Assembly: GCA_934424575.1 (NCBI GenBank)
Contig: CAKRXU010000003.1
Coordinates: 1 to 64,000, forward strand
Reading direction: 5' to 3'
Source: an uncultured Blautia sp.
GTDB taxonomy: Bacteria > Bacillota > Clostridia > Lachnospirales > Lachnospiraceae
Length of the DNA: 64,000 bases
The translations under genes and the position numbers were made by a program. Positions 42,035 to 50,632 of the stretch are shown here, piece after piece; the stretch's first letter is position 1, and each line of letters begins with the position of its first letter. The notes under the pieces are model-generated. The model did not search any database. It was not told the origin of the DNA and worked only from the letters and a program-made list of their open reading frames with translations.

Positions 42035-43414
42035 TTATTTCAAAAATCTGTGGAGCAGTTTTTCGTTGCGTGGTTTGTACGGCTGGTAGCGCATCGAAAG
42101 GTCGATCCATGTTTCCTTGTCCACGATACTCTTGTAATGGGAAAAGGTCCGGAAGCCTTCTTCACCGTGGTATGCACCCATGCCGCTTTCACCAAAGCCG
42201 CCAAATCCCATCTCAGAAGTGGCAAGATGGATCAGTGTATCATTGATACAGCCGCCGCCGAAACTGCATTCTTCCATGAATTTCCGCGCAGTCTTACGAC
42301 GTGAAGTAAAAATATAGAGTGCGAGAGGATGTGCCATGGAATTGATTTTTGGAATGACCTCGTCCATAGAATCATAAGTTATGATTGGAAGGACCGGGCC
42401 AAAGATCTCCTGTTGCATCACAGGATCCTCGAAGGACACAGAGTCGAGGATGGTCGGTTCAATGCGAAGGGTATCAGGATCGGACTTCCCGCCATAAACG
42501 ACTTTGCCGGAAGAAATCAGATCGCAGAGCCGGTCAAAATGTTTCTCATTGATGATCTTGCCATAATCAGGATTCTGAAGCGGTGTCTCAGAATACTGCC
42601 GCCGGATCTGTTTGATCAGATGCTTCACGAGTCGGTCCTTGATCTTGCGGTCGCAGTAGATGTAATCCGGAGCAACACAAGTCTGCCCGCAGTTTAAGAA
42701 TTTGCCAAAGACGATCCTGCGTGCGGCAAGCTTGAGATTGCATTTCCGGTCCACGATGCAGGGACTTTTGCCGCCGAGCTCCAGGGTGACTGGGGTGAGG
42801 AACTGGCTTGCCTTTGCCATGACTTCCCGGCCGACATGCTGGCTTCCGGTAAAAAAGATATAGTCAAAATGCTGGTTCAAAAGATGGGTATTTTCGTCAC
42901 GACCGCCAGTGACAACAGAGACAAGTTCCGGCTCAAAACATTCCCGCGCCAGAGTCTGGATGAGCGTTGTCGTGGCAGGAGAGTAGGCACTTGGCTTGAG
43001 GATCACGGTATTGCCGGCGGCAAGCGCGTCGATCAGCGGTTCGATCGAGAGGAGAAACGGATAGTTCCACGGGCTCATAACAAGGACTACCCCGTAAGGA
43101 ACAGGTTTCTTGTAACTGCGCGCGGCAAACTGGGACATCGGAGTATGGACATCCTGTTCTTCGGCATATTCATCGACATTTCGGATCATATGTGTCAGTT
43201 CGTTCAGAACCAGACCGGTTTCACACATGTAACTTTCGAAGGAGCTTTTGCCTAGGTCTTCTCCAAGGGCTTTGTTGATATCTTCTTCATGGGCTGTGAC
43301 CCAGTCTTTCAGTTTTTTCAGATGTTCGATCCTGGTTTTGACAGGACGGGTCGCCCCGGTATAAAAATAACTTCGCTGAAGTTCGACTAGTTTTTTGATT
43401 TCTTCTTCTGTCAT
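42035..43414 (-). CDS. aldehyde dehydrogenase (NAD(P)+)
   Basis: This 459-residue enzyme of the ALDH superfamily oxidises aldehydes to acids. Key parts are VMSPWNYPFLLSIEPL, the cofactor segment FTGSQHVGREVMAKAS, the general base in ELGGKSPCIV, and the nucleophile Cys in FLNCGQTCVAPDY. It resembles the class 3-type group that acts on medium/long-chain or aromatic aldehydes. The start is the ATG at 43414 (MTEEEIKKL) with AAAGGA 8-9 bases upstream; an in-frame TTG eight codons earlier is less likely. It is the only gene in its transcript, convergent with the IS remnant. Confidence 0.95.
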   Translation of the reverse strand: MTEEEIKKLVELQRSYFYTGATRPVKTRIEHLKKLKDWVTAHEEDINKALGEDLGKSSFESYMCETGLVLNELTHMIRNVDEYAEEQDVHTPMSQFAARSYKKPVPYGVVLVMSPWNYPFLLSIEPLIDALAAGNTVILKPSAYSPATTTLIQTLARECFEPELVSVVTGGRDENTHLLNQHFDYIFFTGSQHVGREVMAKASQFLTPVTLELGGKSPCIVDRKCNLKLAARRIVFGKFLNCGQTCVAPDYIYCDRKIKDRLVKHLIKQIRRQYSETPLQNPDYGKIINEKHFDRLCDLISSGKVVYGGKSDPDTLRIEPTILDSVSFEDPVMQQEIFGPVLPIITYDSMDEVIPKINSMAHPLALYIFTSRRKTARKFMEECSFGGGCINDTLIHLATSEMGFGGFGESGMGAYHGEEGFRTFSHYKSIVDKETWIDLSMRYQPYKPRNEKLLHRFLK

Positions 43415-43437
43415 AATATTTTTTCCTTTTTCTTTCA

Positions 43438-43466
43438 AGGATAACAGTCAGAAGAAAAAATGTCAA
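43438..43466 (-). promoter_or_regulatory. promoter of aldehyde dehydrogenase
   Basis: On the minus strand TTGACA (43466-43461), 17 nt, TATCCT (43443-43438). Confidence 0.75.
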
Positions 43467-43501
43467 CCCATCGAAAAGTCTGAATATTCACTCGAAATTT
43501 G

Positions 43502-43530
43502 TTGTATAAAGACGATTGCTGTGGTAAAAT
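43502..43530 (+). promoter_or_regulatory. promoter of secreted acidic protein
   Basis: TTGTAT (43502-43507), 17 nt, TAAAAT (43525-43530), 39 bases before the ATG at 43570. Confidence 0.65.
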
Positions 43531-43569
43531 GAAAAATATAATAATAAGAAAGGTAAGAGGATTTTTTGT

Positions 43570-45138
43570 ATGAATCGAGGAAAAAATATTTTAAAAAAAA
43601 CAACGGTAGCTGTATTAAGTTCTTCGATGATCCTGACAGGGGCAAGTACTGTATTTGCAGCAGGATCTTATCAGGAAACAGCCAGGACTTCTCTTGATGC
43701 TTTGGTATCATCCATCACGGCTATGACAGATGATTATGCAAAGAGCATGGACAAAGCATTTGCAGGTTCAAATGGCAAAATGACTCTCACCGTGGAAGAT
43801 ACGGGAAAAGTAGTCCTTGGTTCTCTCCTTGGACAGCAGGATATGACCTGGCTCCAGGACCTCACTATGGATATGAAAGTTTCTGTCAAGGATGGAACAG
43901 AGGCGATCAATTCAACGATCCTTCTGAATGGAGAGAAACTCTGTGATCTCAATGTATACGAAGATCTGTCAGAGATGAAACAATACATTCAGATACCTGA
44001 AGTTTCTGATGCATATCTTTCAGTGGATCCTGCCGGCAGTGCAGATGAGACAACGCAGGAATTCATGCAGGGATATATGAATGCTTTGTCTGACATCACC
44101 AGTGTAATGCCGGATACAGAAACCATCAGCACACTTTTTGACCGCTATGGAAATCTTGTGATTGGAAATATGGAAGAGGGAACTGAGACAGAGGAAAGTG
44201 TTTCTGTAGAGGGAATCAGCGAGGACTGTACCGTTTATGAAGGAATTGTGACAGGAGATTCTGCCCGTTCCATGATGGAAGAAATCCTTACAACGGCGAA
44301 GGATGACAAGGAGATCAAGGGGCTCTTCGATCTCTGGAACCAGGGAGAAGATCAGTATGCATCGTATCAGTCTGGAATTGATGATCTGCTGAATGATCTT
44401 AAATCCGCAGAAGCAGAGGACAGCGAAAGTACAAGTTTTTCTGAAAAACTCTGGGTAAACAGTGAAGATAAGGTTGTAGGACGTGAGTTTGGGATTAATG
44501 ACGGAACGGATTACCAGCCGGTATTTACACTTAAGACACCATCAGAGGACGGTCAGACCGCACTTCTTCTGGAATTTGGTGCAGATGACAGTTATATAAC
44601 ACTTACAGGAACAGGTTCTTCCACTGACGGACTCTGGAATGGAGATTATATCCTGGCTGTAGATCATACAGAAGCAATGGATATCGGTGTAACAGATCTG
44701 GAACTCAAACCGGAAAAAGTCGGCTACTATAATGGAACTTTCACAGTTTCCTTCCCGGAGGCACAGACAGAGGATGAAAATGCTGATGTGTCCAGCATGC
44801 TGAGCGGATTCAGTGCAGTGATCAAGATGGATTCTGATGCAGCAACAGAATCCAGCAGTATGGAGCTTTCTGTACTGGCATCTGGTGTATCGCTTGCAAC
44901 TCTTTCTATTACAGGTGGTTATGGAGAGGGAGCAGAAATTCCGGATCTTACAAACCTTGGAACTGTTTATGCAGTGGATAATGAGGAAGAAATGACAGAA
45001 TATGTCAAGAACGCAGACTGGAGTGTCATCACAGAAAACATGAAGACAGCAGGCGTTCCGGCAGATCTGGCGGATGGATTTTTACAGATCCTGGAATCTT
45101 CCGTGGAGGAAACATCCACAGAAGATGCAGCGGCATAA
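43570..45138 (+). CDS. secreted acidic protein of unknown function
   Basis: This 522-residue protein has a signal peptide (KKTTVAVLSSSMILTGASTVFA, cut after FAA near residue 31; no lipobox Cys). The mature protein is strongly acidic and rich in Ser, Thr, Asp and Glu with alternating strand-like segments and no cysteines apart from a few, as in exported Firmicute proteins. No enzyme motif is recognised. AAGG(TAAG)AGG-type bases lie before the ATG. It has its own promoter and a strong terminator, so it is a single-gene unit. Function unknown; cell-surface or extracellular location is inferred from the signal peptide. Confidence 0.85.
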   Translation: MNRGKNILKKTTVAVLSSSMILTGASTVFAAGSYQETARTSLDALVSSITAMTDDYAKSMDKAFAGSNGKMTLTVEDTGKVVLGSLLGQQDMTWLQDLTMDMKVSVKDGTEAINSTILLNGEKLCDLNVYEDLSEMKQYIQIPEVSDAYLSVDPAGSADETTQEFMQGYMNALSDITSVMPDTETISTLFDRYGNLVIGNMEEGTETEESVSVEGISEDCTVYEGIVTGDSARSMMEEILTTAKDDKEIKGLFDLWNQGEDQYASYQSGIDDLLNDLKSAEAEDSESTSFSEKLWVNSEDKVVGREFGINDGTDYQPVFTLKTPSEDGQTALLLEFGADDSYITLTGTGSSTDGLWNGDYILAVDHTEAMDIGVTDLELKPEKVGYYNGTFTVSFPEAQTEDENADVSSMLSGFSAVIKMDSDAATESSSMELSVLASGVSLATLSITGGYGEGAEIPDLTNLGTVYAVDNEEEMTEYVKNADWSVITENMKTAGVPADLADGFLQILESSVEETSTEDAAA

Positions 45139-45165
45139 AAAAGCTATATTAATTAAGAACCAAAA

Positions 45166-45206
45166 AGGAGGCTCTCAGGCGTGAACCCTGAGAACCTCCT
45201 CTTTTT
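45166..45206 (+). terminator. bidirectional terminator between convergent genes
   Basis: AGGAGG-C-TCTCAGG pairs with CCTGAGA-A-CCTCCT, followed by CTTTTT on the plus strand and preceded by A5 (T5 on the minus strand). The last codons of the minus-strand DUF1275 gene are inside the stem. Confidence 0.9.
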
Positions 45207-45864
45207 CTGCAGCTCTGGAAAGAGCGCGTTCCTCATTGACAAGGATGAGTGCGGTGCATACCGGGAGAAGTCCTGCCCATGCGCCTGCCAGATGAAATCT
45301 GGAGCAGAACAGGAAGCACACTGCAACTCCGAGATGAAAGGAAAGAAGCACTTTTCCATAGAAGATACCTCTTCGGAGTGCTTCGGAATCTCTGCTGTAA
45401 AGGTACTCTGCAAATCCTGTCGTACACTGACGGAGATTGTTGGTGGAGAAGATGCTGGAGCTGTTAAATCCATCGGCACCTTTGAAGGAACACCATTGAA
45501 ATGCAGTAGCAAAAAAAATTGGATACAGAGCAACAAATGGATCCATGTCCTGTGGAAGAAATGCCAGAAGAACAAAGGCAAGGCCATCGATCAGGACACT
45601 GATAAATTTCAAGATTGTCCGTTCCATCTTATGTGCGAGAAATACTGTGGAGACCATCGCGAATATGTAGATCAGCAGTGCGGAGAAACGGAAAAAGATC
45701 TCGGCATCCGTATGACCTGCCAGATCCATCACAAAAGAGATCAGATTTCCAGTCTGTGCAGATCCAAAAACATCACTGCGGTTAAAGATTGCATAACATC
45801 CCATAAAACCACCGATAAAAGTCACCGTCAGGTGAAGGCGGCGTTCGAGGACTGCTTTATCCAT
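45175..45864 (-). CDS. YoaK/DUF1275 family membrane protein
   Basis: This 229-residue protein with about six membrane segments belongs to the YoaK (DUF1275) family of unknown transport function. The family hallmark is an early GGxxxxY and AQTGN: here FIGGFMGCYAIF and FGSAQTGNLISF. The ATG at 45864 is preferred to that at 45873, because AGGA would lie almost against the first and nine bases from the second. It is divergent from a LysR regulator with overlapping promoters, which suggests that LysR controls it. Confidence 0.88.
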   Translation of the reverse strand: MDKAVLERRLHLTVTFIGGFMGCYAIFNRSDVFGSAQTGNLISFVMDLAGHTDAEIFFRFSALLIYIFAMVSTVFLAHKMERTILKFISVLIDGLAFVLLAFLPQDMDPFVALYPIFFATAFQWCSFKGADGFNSSSIFSTNNLRQCTTGFAEYLYSRDSEALRRGIFYGKVLLSFHLGVAVCFLFCSRFHLAGAWAGLLPVCTALILVNEERALSRAAEKEEVLRVHA

Positions 45865-45897
45865 GTATATCATTCCTATCTTTCTGATTTTGAGCTT

Positions 45898-45950
45898 ATT
45901 ATAGTATCAAAATATTATATTGTAAATTCGATATTTTATCTATATAATAT
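45898..45950. promoter_or_regulatory. divergent overlapping promoters with inverted repeat
   Basis: Minus strand: TTTACA (45926-45921), 17 nt, TATAAT (45903-45898) for the DUF1275 gene. Plus strand: TTGTAA (45920-45925), 17 nt, TATAAT (45943-45948) for lysR. The two -35 boxes overlap. ATATTATAT (45912-45920) and ATATAATAT (45942-45950) form a 9-bp inverted repeat, a plausible LysR binding site. Confidence 0.7.
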
Positions 45951-46008
45951 AAACAGAATTTATAGGTTGAATAAACAAACATAAGAAGACATCACAGAGG
46001 GAGGAACC

Positions 46009-46923
46009 ATGAATTACCAGGACATCAAGACATTTCTTACGATCGTATCCAGTTCATCTTTATCCAAAGCAGCGGAGGTGCTGTTTGTATCACAGCCGGC
46101 ACTGAGCCATCGTCTGTCTGCGCTGGAAGAAGAACTGGGAACAGAACTGATCATCCGCAAAAAGGGTTCTCGCACGCTGGAACTTACCGATGCAGGGCAG
46201 CGTTTTGTCCCGCTTGCGCGTAAGTGGGAGCAGCTGTGGCTGGAGACCAGCAAGATCCAGTACGATAAGCCGCAGGACATTCTTCGGATCGCAAATGTAG
46301 ACAGTCTGAATTTTTATTTCATGCCGCAGGTCATCGGCAGTTTTCTGGAGAAACACAAGAGATGCAGTTTTCATATTGACACCATGCGGTCAAATGTTTC
46401 CTACAAGGCAGTTGAAAACAAAGAAGTCGACATGGGGTTGATCACTAATCCGCATTTTTTTAAAAAAGTGCAGACGGTGCCGCTTTTTGAAGAAAAACTG
46501 GTTCTGGTCTGCAGCAAAGATACTGCGTATGAGGATGGAATCCTGCCTTCCCGTCTGAAAAGCGAGGATGAGATCTATATTCCATGGAGTGATTCTTTTA
46601 TCATGTGGCACGCTTACTGGTTCGGAAATAATTCCGAAGTAAAAGTATCACTCGACAATATGGCACTTTTGCGTCAGCTCCTCGATCTCGAAAAAACATG
46701 GGCGATCATGCCGGCAACAATAGGAAAGAAACTCTCTCAGGAGGGGGAATGCCGCATTGTAGCGCTGGAGAATGGTCCGGAATACCGTACCTGCTATGCG
46801 ATCATGGGAGACCAGAGGAATGCGGCTCCTCTGGTGATGGATTTCCTGCAGGAACTTCTTGACACAGTAAAAGGAATCCCGGAGATCAGAGTGCTTACGG
46901 AATATATCCGTCAGGCACCCTGA
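46009..46923 (+). CDS. LysR family transcriptional regulator
   Basis: This 304-residue regulator has the LysR N-terminal helix-turn-helix (residues about 1-60: SSSSLSKAAEVLFVSQPALS, here as SKAAEVLFVSQPALSHRLSA) and a periplasmic-binding-like effector domain from about residue 90. LysR proteins usually act on the divergent gene and their own promoter, here the DUF1275 membrane protein. The effector is unknown. GGGAGG lies 7 bases before the ATG. Confidence 0.95.
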   Translation: MNYQDIKTFLTIVSSSSLSKAAEVLFVSQPALSHRLSALEEELGTELIIRKKGSRTLELTDAGQRFVPLARKWEQLWLETSKIQYDKPQDILRIANVDSLNFYFMPQVIGSFLEKHKRCSFHIDTMRSNVSYKAVENKEVDMGLITNPHFFKKVQTVPLFEEKLVLVCSKDTAYEDGILPSRLKSEDEIYIPWSDSFIMWHAYWFGNNSEVKVSLDNMALLRQLLDLEKTWAIMPATIGKKLSQEGECRIVALENGPEYRTCYAIMGDQRNAAPLVMDFLQELLDTVKGIPEIRVLTEYIRQAP

Positions 46924-46968
46924 ATCTCCGGGATTCCGGGGTTTTGATGAGGTTACTGCAGACAGTAC

Positions 46969-48348
46969 CTATTCTTCATCATAACTGTAATCATAAGAAT
47001 CATCGTAAGAAGTATCTTCGTCGTAATCGCTGTAGGAATCATCATAAGAATCGTCATAGGACTCATCATAATACGAGTCATCATAGGAATCGGATTCTTC
47101 ATCATAGCTGGAATCGTCGTAAGAATCCTCTGAGGAATCTTCACTGTCTTCTGCCGGAGAATCGGAACTGTCAGAAGATGATGTCGCGCCGCCGGTAATC
47201 ATGGCAGTGCGCTCCTGGATCTTACTGAGGATACGTGTGGCTTCATCTCCTTCGGCAGGAGTCGGCTGATAGTTATTATAATCAGAATCAGAGGAGATCG
47301 AGCATGGGATGATGTTTGTCACATTGTCTGACTTTACTCCATCCTGATCTACGGTGAAAGTCTGCTGGAAGATCATGGTATCCATATCGCTTGGATACTG
47401 GTTTCCGCCAAAGCAGAAGTTTCCGAGACTGTAAACGATGTTTTTACCCTTGTATTCTTCGATTCCCTGGAGAACATGTGGATGATGGCCGCATACCAGA
47501 TCCGCTCCTTCGTCGATCGCAAGGTGGGCAAGTGTAGTCTGGTTGCTGTCCGGGACTTCTTCTTTCTCATTGCCCCAGTGGAAGATCACAATCGTGATCT
47601 GCGCGCCGTCTGCTTTTACTTTGGCGATGTTCTGCTTGAGCTGTTCTTCACGTTCGAGGTGATCCTTGAGTTCGTAGATCCCTACAAGTCCGATCTTGAT
47701 TCCCTTCACTTCCGTTACAACAGTCTTATCATAACCAAAATTCAGGATACCGGCATTGTCAAGTGCCTGAACAGTATCATCATAGCTCTGATCGCCATAA
47801 TCATGACTGTGGTTGTTGGCAGTGTTGACTGCTTCGACGGAACCGGCAGTGAGGATACTGGTATACTCGGCAGGAGCTTTGAAAGCATATTCTTTGTCCT
47901 CGCGATCTTCAGAATCTGTGAGAGTTCCTTCAAAGTTGGCAATTGTCAGATCATCTGCGGAAAAAATGCTCTTCACATTGGAGAAGAAATAATCTGCTCC
48001 ATAATTTTCATAATAAGCATTAAGACTGGTATCATAGTCAAAGTTTTCGTCTGTACCGAGCGTACAGTCACCTACGACACTGACGGTCAGCGATACCGGA
48101 GCCATGGTTGGTGTTGGCGTGAGGTCTGCATCTGAGGTGGAAGTCTCATCCTGCGATTTCGCTGAGGCACCTGTCCGGACGGCACCATTTTTGCGTGCAG
48201 AACAGCCACGGACCAGGATGATAAGAAGCAGCAGGATAAGAACGGCACCGCAGCCTATGAGAAGACGTTCGGTGATCTGCTGCCTTCTGCGGTAGTAGCG
48301 GGATTTTTTGTACGCACGTTTTTTGTGTTTTTTCTTTTTTGGCGGCAT
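46969..48348 (-). CDS. CapA family protein with Ser/Asp/Tyr-rich tail
   Basis: This 459-residue protein has a very basic N-terminus (residues 1-25, mostly K/R), one membrane anchor (about 29-47), a Ser/Thr-rich linker, then a CapA-type metallophosphoesterase-like domain (about 85-385): VVGDCTLGTD, NFEGTLTD, NTANNHSHDYG, FHWGNEKEEVP and GHHPHVLQGIE. CapA proteins take part in poly-gamma-glutamate or other surface polymer metabolism. The last 75 residues consist almost only of S, D, E and Y (repeats like DDSYDDSY), a feature not needed for the domain. Outside location is inferred from the anchor. AAGGAG lies 6 bases before the ATG. Confidence 0.9.
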   Translation of the reverse strand: MPPKKKKHKKRAYKKSRYYRRRQQITERLLIGCGAVLILLLLIILVRGCSARKNGAVRTGASAKSQDETSTSDADLTPTPTMAPVSLTVSVVGDCTLGTDENFDYDTSLNAYYENYGADYFFSNVKSIFSADDLTIANFEGTLTDSEDREDKEYAFKAPAEYTSILTAGSVEAVNTANNHSHDYGDQSYDDTVQALDNAGILNFGYDKTVVTEVKGIKIGLVGIYELKDHLEREEQLKQNIAKVKADGAQITIVIFHWGNEKEEVPDSNQTTLAHLAIDEGADLVCGHHPHVLQGIEEYKGKNIVYSLGNFCFGGNQYPSDMDTMIFQQTFTVDQDGVKSDNVTNIIPCSISSDSDYNNYQPTPAEGDEATRILSKIQERTAMITGGATSSSDSSDSPAEDSEDSSEDSYDDSSYDEESDSYDDSYYDESYDDSYDDSYSDYDEDTSYDDSYDYSYDEE

Positions 48349-48430
48349 GGGAAACTCCTTGTTTTATGTATTTTTTTGTTTATAAAAAGTATAGGGAATT
48401 TTATACAATTCGTCAATATGTTTGCAGTTT

Positions 48431-48459
48431 TTGATTTTTTTTGTATAATCAAAGGATAG
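48431..48459 (+). promoter_or_regulatory. promoter of endonuclease IV gene
   Basis: TTGATT (48431-48436), 17 nt, TATAAT (48454-48459), 42 bases before the ATG. Confidence 0.8.
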
Positions 48460-48501
48460 AAGCGGAACGGTCCGCAGATGCTAAGAAAAAAGGAGATTTT
48501 T

Positions 48502-49356
48502 ATGAGTACAGCAAAAAGTCCATTATATATTGGAAACCACACAACTTCATCCAAAGGCTATGCGAAGATGGCACGTCAGATGATCGCGAACGGGGGAAAT
48601 ACGTTTGCATTTTTTACCAGAAATCCGAGAGGCGGACGGGCGAAGGAGATCGATCCGGAGGATGTGCGTAAATTTCTGGAACTGACAGAAGAATATAAAT
48701 TTGGGAAGATCGTGGCACACGCGCCATATACACTGAATGCATGTGCGGCAAAGGAAAACATCCGGGAATTTGCCAGAGAGACGATGGCAGATGACCTGAA
48801 GCGCATGGAATGGACGCCGGGAAATTATTATAATTTTCATCCGGGAAGCCATGTAGGACAGGGAGCAGAAGCAGGAGTCCGCATGATCGCAGAAATGCTG
48901 AATGAGGTGCTGACCGAAGAACAGACCACAACGGTGCTTCTTGAAACGATGTCCGGCAAGGGGACGGAGATGGGAAGAAATTTCGAAGAACTCCGTCAGA
49001 TCCTCGACCTGGTAGAAAAGAAGGACAAGATGGGAATCTGTCTGGATACCTGCCATGTCTGGGATGGAGGCTATGACATCGTAAATAATCTAGATGGTGT
49101 CCTTGAAGAATTTGACTGGATCGTCGGGCTTGAGAAATTAAAAGCCATTCACTTAAATGACAGCCTGAACGACCTTGGCAGCCACAAAGACCGCCATGCA
49201 AGGATCGGCGAGGGAAGAATCGGGCTGGAAGCACTGGTAAGGGTGATCCGTCATCCGCGCCTGGAGGGAATTCCATTCATTCTCGAAACGCCGAATGATG
49301 ATGAAGGATGGGCAGCAGAGATTCGGACTCTGAGAGAAGCATACGAGAAATCCTGA
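48502..49356 (+). CDS. nfo: deoxyribonuclease IV (AP endonuclease)
   Basis: Endonuclease IV cuts the DNA backbone at abasic sites in base excision repair, using three zinc ions. The 284-residue protein has the family motifs with metal ligands: LETMSGKGTEMG, GICLDTCHVWDGGYD and HLNDSLNDLGSHKDRHARIGEG. ATG 48502 is chosen because AAGGAG lies 7 bases upstream; an earlier ATG at 48478 has none. It is a single-gene unit. Confidence 0.97.
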   Translation: MSTAKSPLYIGNHTTSSKGYAKMARQMIANGGNTFAFFTRNPRGGRAKEIDPEDVRKFLELTEEYKFGKIVAHAPYTLNACAAKENIREFARETMADDLKRMEWTPGNYYNFHPGSHVGQGAEAGVRMIAEMLNEVLTEEQTTTVLLETMSGKGTEMGRNFEELRQILDLVEKKDKMGICLDTCHVWDGGYDIVNNLDGVLEEFDWIVGLEKLKAIHLNDSLNDLGSHKDRHARIGEGRIGLEALVRVIRHPRLEGIPFILETPNDDEGWAAEIRTLREAYEKS

Positions 49357-49363
49357 TACAAGC

Positions 49364-49411
49364 AAGTCCCCACTCACTGTTTATTGTTTTTCGCAATTGA
49401 AGAGGGGACTT
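49364..49411 (+). terminator. weak hairpin between convergent genes
   Basis: AAGTCCCC (49364-49371) pairs exactly with GGGGACTT (49404-49411) around a 32-nt loop. No long T-run follows on either strand, so efficiency is doubtful. Confidence 0.4.
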
Positions 49412-49422
49412 ACTTGATTTGG

Positions 49423-50412
49423 TTAAATATGCACTTCGTTTCTGAGTTCTTTCCCTGTGCGGAAAGCCTCAGCATTCTCAAGTGTCGTCTCAGCGATATT
49501 GGTAAGCGCTTCCTCTGTAAAAAATCCCTGATGGGAAGTGAGCGCAACGTTCGGGAAAGAGAGTAGTCTCTGCACGGTAGAGGTTTTGAGGATATGCTCG
49601 GACATGTCTTCATAGACAAAATCAGATTCTTCCTCATAGACATCAAGCCCTACTGCAAAAAACTTATGATCCCGGATACCTGCAATCAGGTCTTCGGTGC
49701 AGATCAGGCCGCCACGGGAGGTGTTTACGAGAATGACACCGTCTTTCATCCGGGAGATGCTTTCCTTATTGATCATATGGTAAGTGTCCGGCGTGAGCGG
49801 GCAGTGCAGGCTGATCAGGTCACTGGAAGAAAGAAGCGTTTCAAGAGGAACATACGTAAAATCTGTCTGCGTTTTGTCCGGGTACAGGTCATAGGCGAGT
49901 AGGTTCATGCCAAAACCGCGGCAGATATGCGCCATGGCAAGCCCGATCTTGCCGGTTCCGACGATCCCGGCTGTTTTTTTATACAGGTTCACTCCCATGA
50001 GACCATTGAGGGAAAAATTGTTTTCCCGGCATTTGATATAAGCTTTGTGGGTATGACGGTTGGCGGTGAGAACGAGAGCCATCGCAAGCTCGGCGACCGC
50101 TTCCGGAGAATAACCGGGAACGCGGAGGACTTTGATGCCGCATTCAGCAGCAGTTTTGAGATCTACATTATTATAACCGGCACAGCGCATCAGGATCAGA
50201 CGGATACCCTGATGTGCGAGTTCTTCGATCACTTCTGTTCCAAGGTCTGCGTTTACAAAAGCGCAGATCCCATCGTAACCGGCGGCGAGGGAAGCAGTCT
50301 CTGCGTAGAGATTTGCTTCAATAAAAGTAATGTCGATATCAGGATGCTCCGGTTTCAGTTTATCAAAAAATCTCTGGTCATAATCTCTTGCACCATAAAA
50401 TAATATTTTCAT
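49423..50412 (-). CDS. D-2-hydroxyacid dehydrogenase (D-lactate type)
   Basis: This 329-residue NAD-dependent enzyme reduces a 2-keto acid. It has the Rossmann motif GTGKIG, the substrate Arg in NTSRGGLI, and the end TSHQGFFTEEALTNIAETT with catalytic His; the TSHQGFFTEEAL form is that of D-lactate dehydrogenases. The start is the ATG at 50412 (MKILFYGARDYD), with GGGAGGA 8-9 bases upstream; the longer frame adds 34 residues unlike the family. D-lactate would be a fermentation product or cell wall precursor. It is downstream of aroA but separated by a terminator. Confidence 0.93.
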   Translation of the reverse strand: MKILFYGARDYDQRFFDKLKPEHPDIDITFIEANLYAETASLAAGYDGICAFVNADLGTEVIEELAHQGIRLILMRCAGYNNVDLKTAAECGIKVLRVPGYSPEAVAELAMALVLTANRHTHKAYIKCRENNFSLNGLMGVNLYKKTAGIVGTGKIGLAMAHICRGFGMNLLAYDLYPDKTQTDFTYVPLETLLSSSDLISLHCPLTPDTYHMINKESISRMKDGVILVNTSRGGLICTEDLIAGIRDHKFFAVGLDVYEEESDFVYEDMSEHILKTSTVQRLLSFPNVALTSHQGFFTEEALTNIAETTLENAEAFRTGKELRNEVHI

Positions 50413-50493
50413 TATTGCATTCCTCCCTGGATGTGGATGATTTTCAGATTCTGTTTTAGAATGCCCGGGGAGAAGAAGTATATACGTAAATAA

Positions 50494-50542
50494 CAAAAAA
50501 ACTGCTGTCTGCATGAAAGTAAATCATGGAAACAGCAGTTTT
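50494..50542 (-). terminator. intrinsic terminator on minus strand after aroA
   Basis: AAACTGCTGT (minus strand, about 50541-50532) pairs with ACAGCAGTTT near 50508-50499 and is followed by T7. It separates tyrA-aroA from the dehydrogenase gene. Confidence 0.85.
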
Positions 50543-50564
50543 AATTGTGTGCAGTTGCTTATTT

Positions 50565-50589
50565 AACCAAATAAAGTAGTTATTTGGTT
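50565..50589. repeat. perfect 10-bp inverted repeat
   Basis: AACCAAATAA and TTATTTGGTT flank AGTAG. It lies between the aroA terminator and the aroA end, in the transcript's tail; could be an operator or RNA hairpin. No function visible. Confidence 0.5.
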
Positions 50590-50595
50590 ATGAGC

Positions 50596-50632
50596 AAGTA
50601 GAGAAGCGGATTGCGAATATCCGCTTTATCTA
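50596..50632. repeat. dispersed 37-nt hairpin repeat, copy 2
   Basis: Matches 22833-22869 at 29 of 37 positions. AAGTAGA-G-AAGCGGAT pairs with ATCCGCTT-TA-TCTACTT to form a strong hairpin. It includes the aroA stop codon and final codons (minus strand). Confidence 0.65.

Noticed and set aside
46980..47180. CRISPR array
   Set aside because: The repeated look comes from Asp/Ser/Tyr codons of the CapA tail; there are no regular repeats with unique spacers. No CRISPR array is seen anywhere in the window.
49417..50572. 12-base inverted pair ATTTGGTTAAAT/ATTTAACCAAAT flanking the D-lactate dehydrogenase gene
   Set aside because: Exact but AT-rich and short; no sign of mobility or other copies, so chance is likely.
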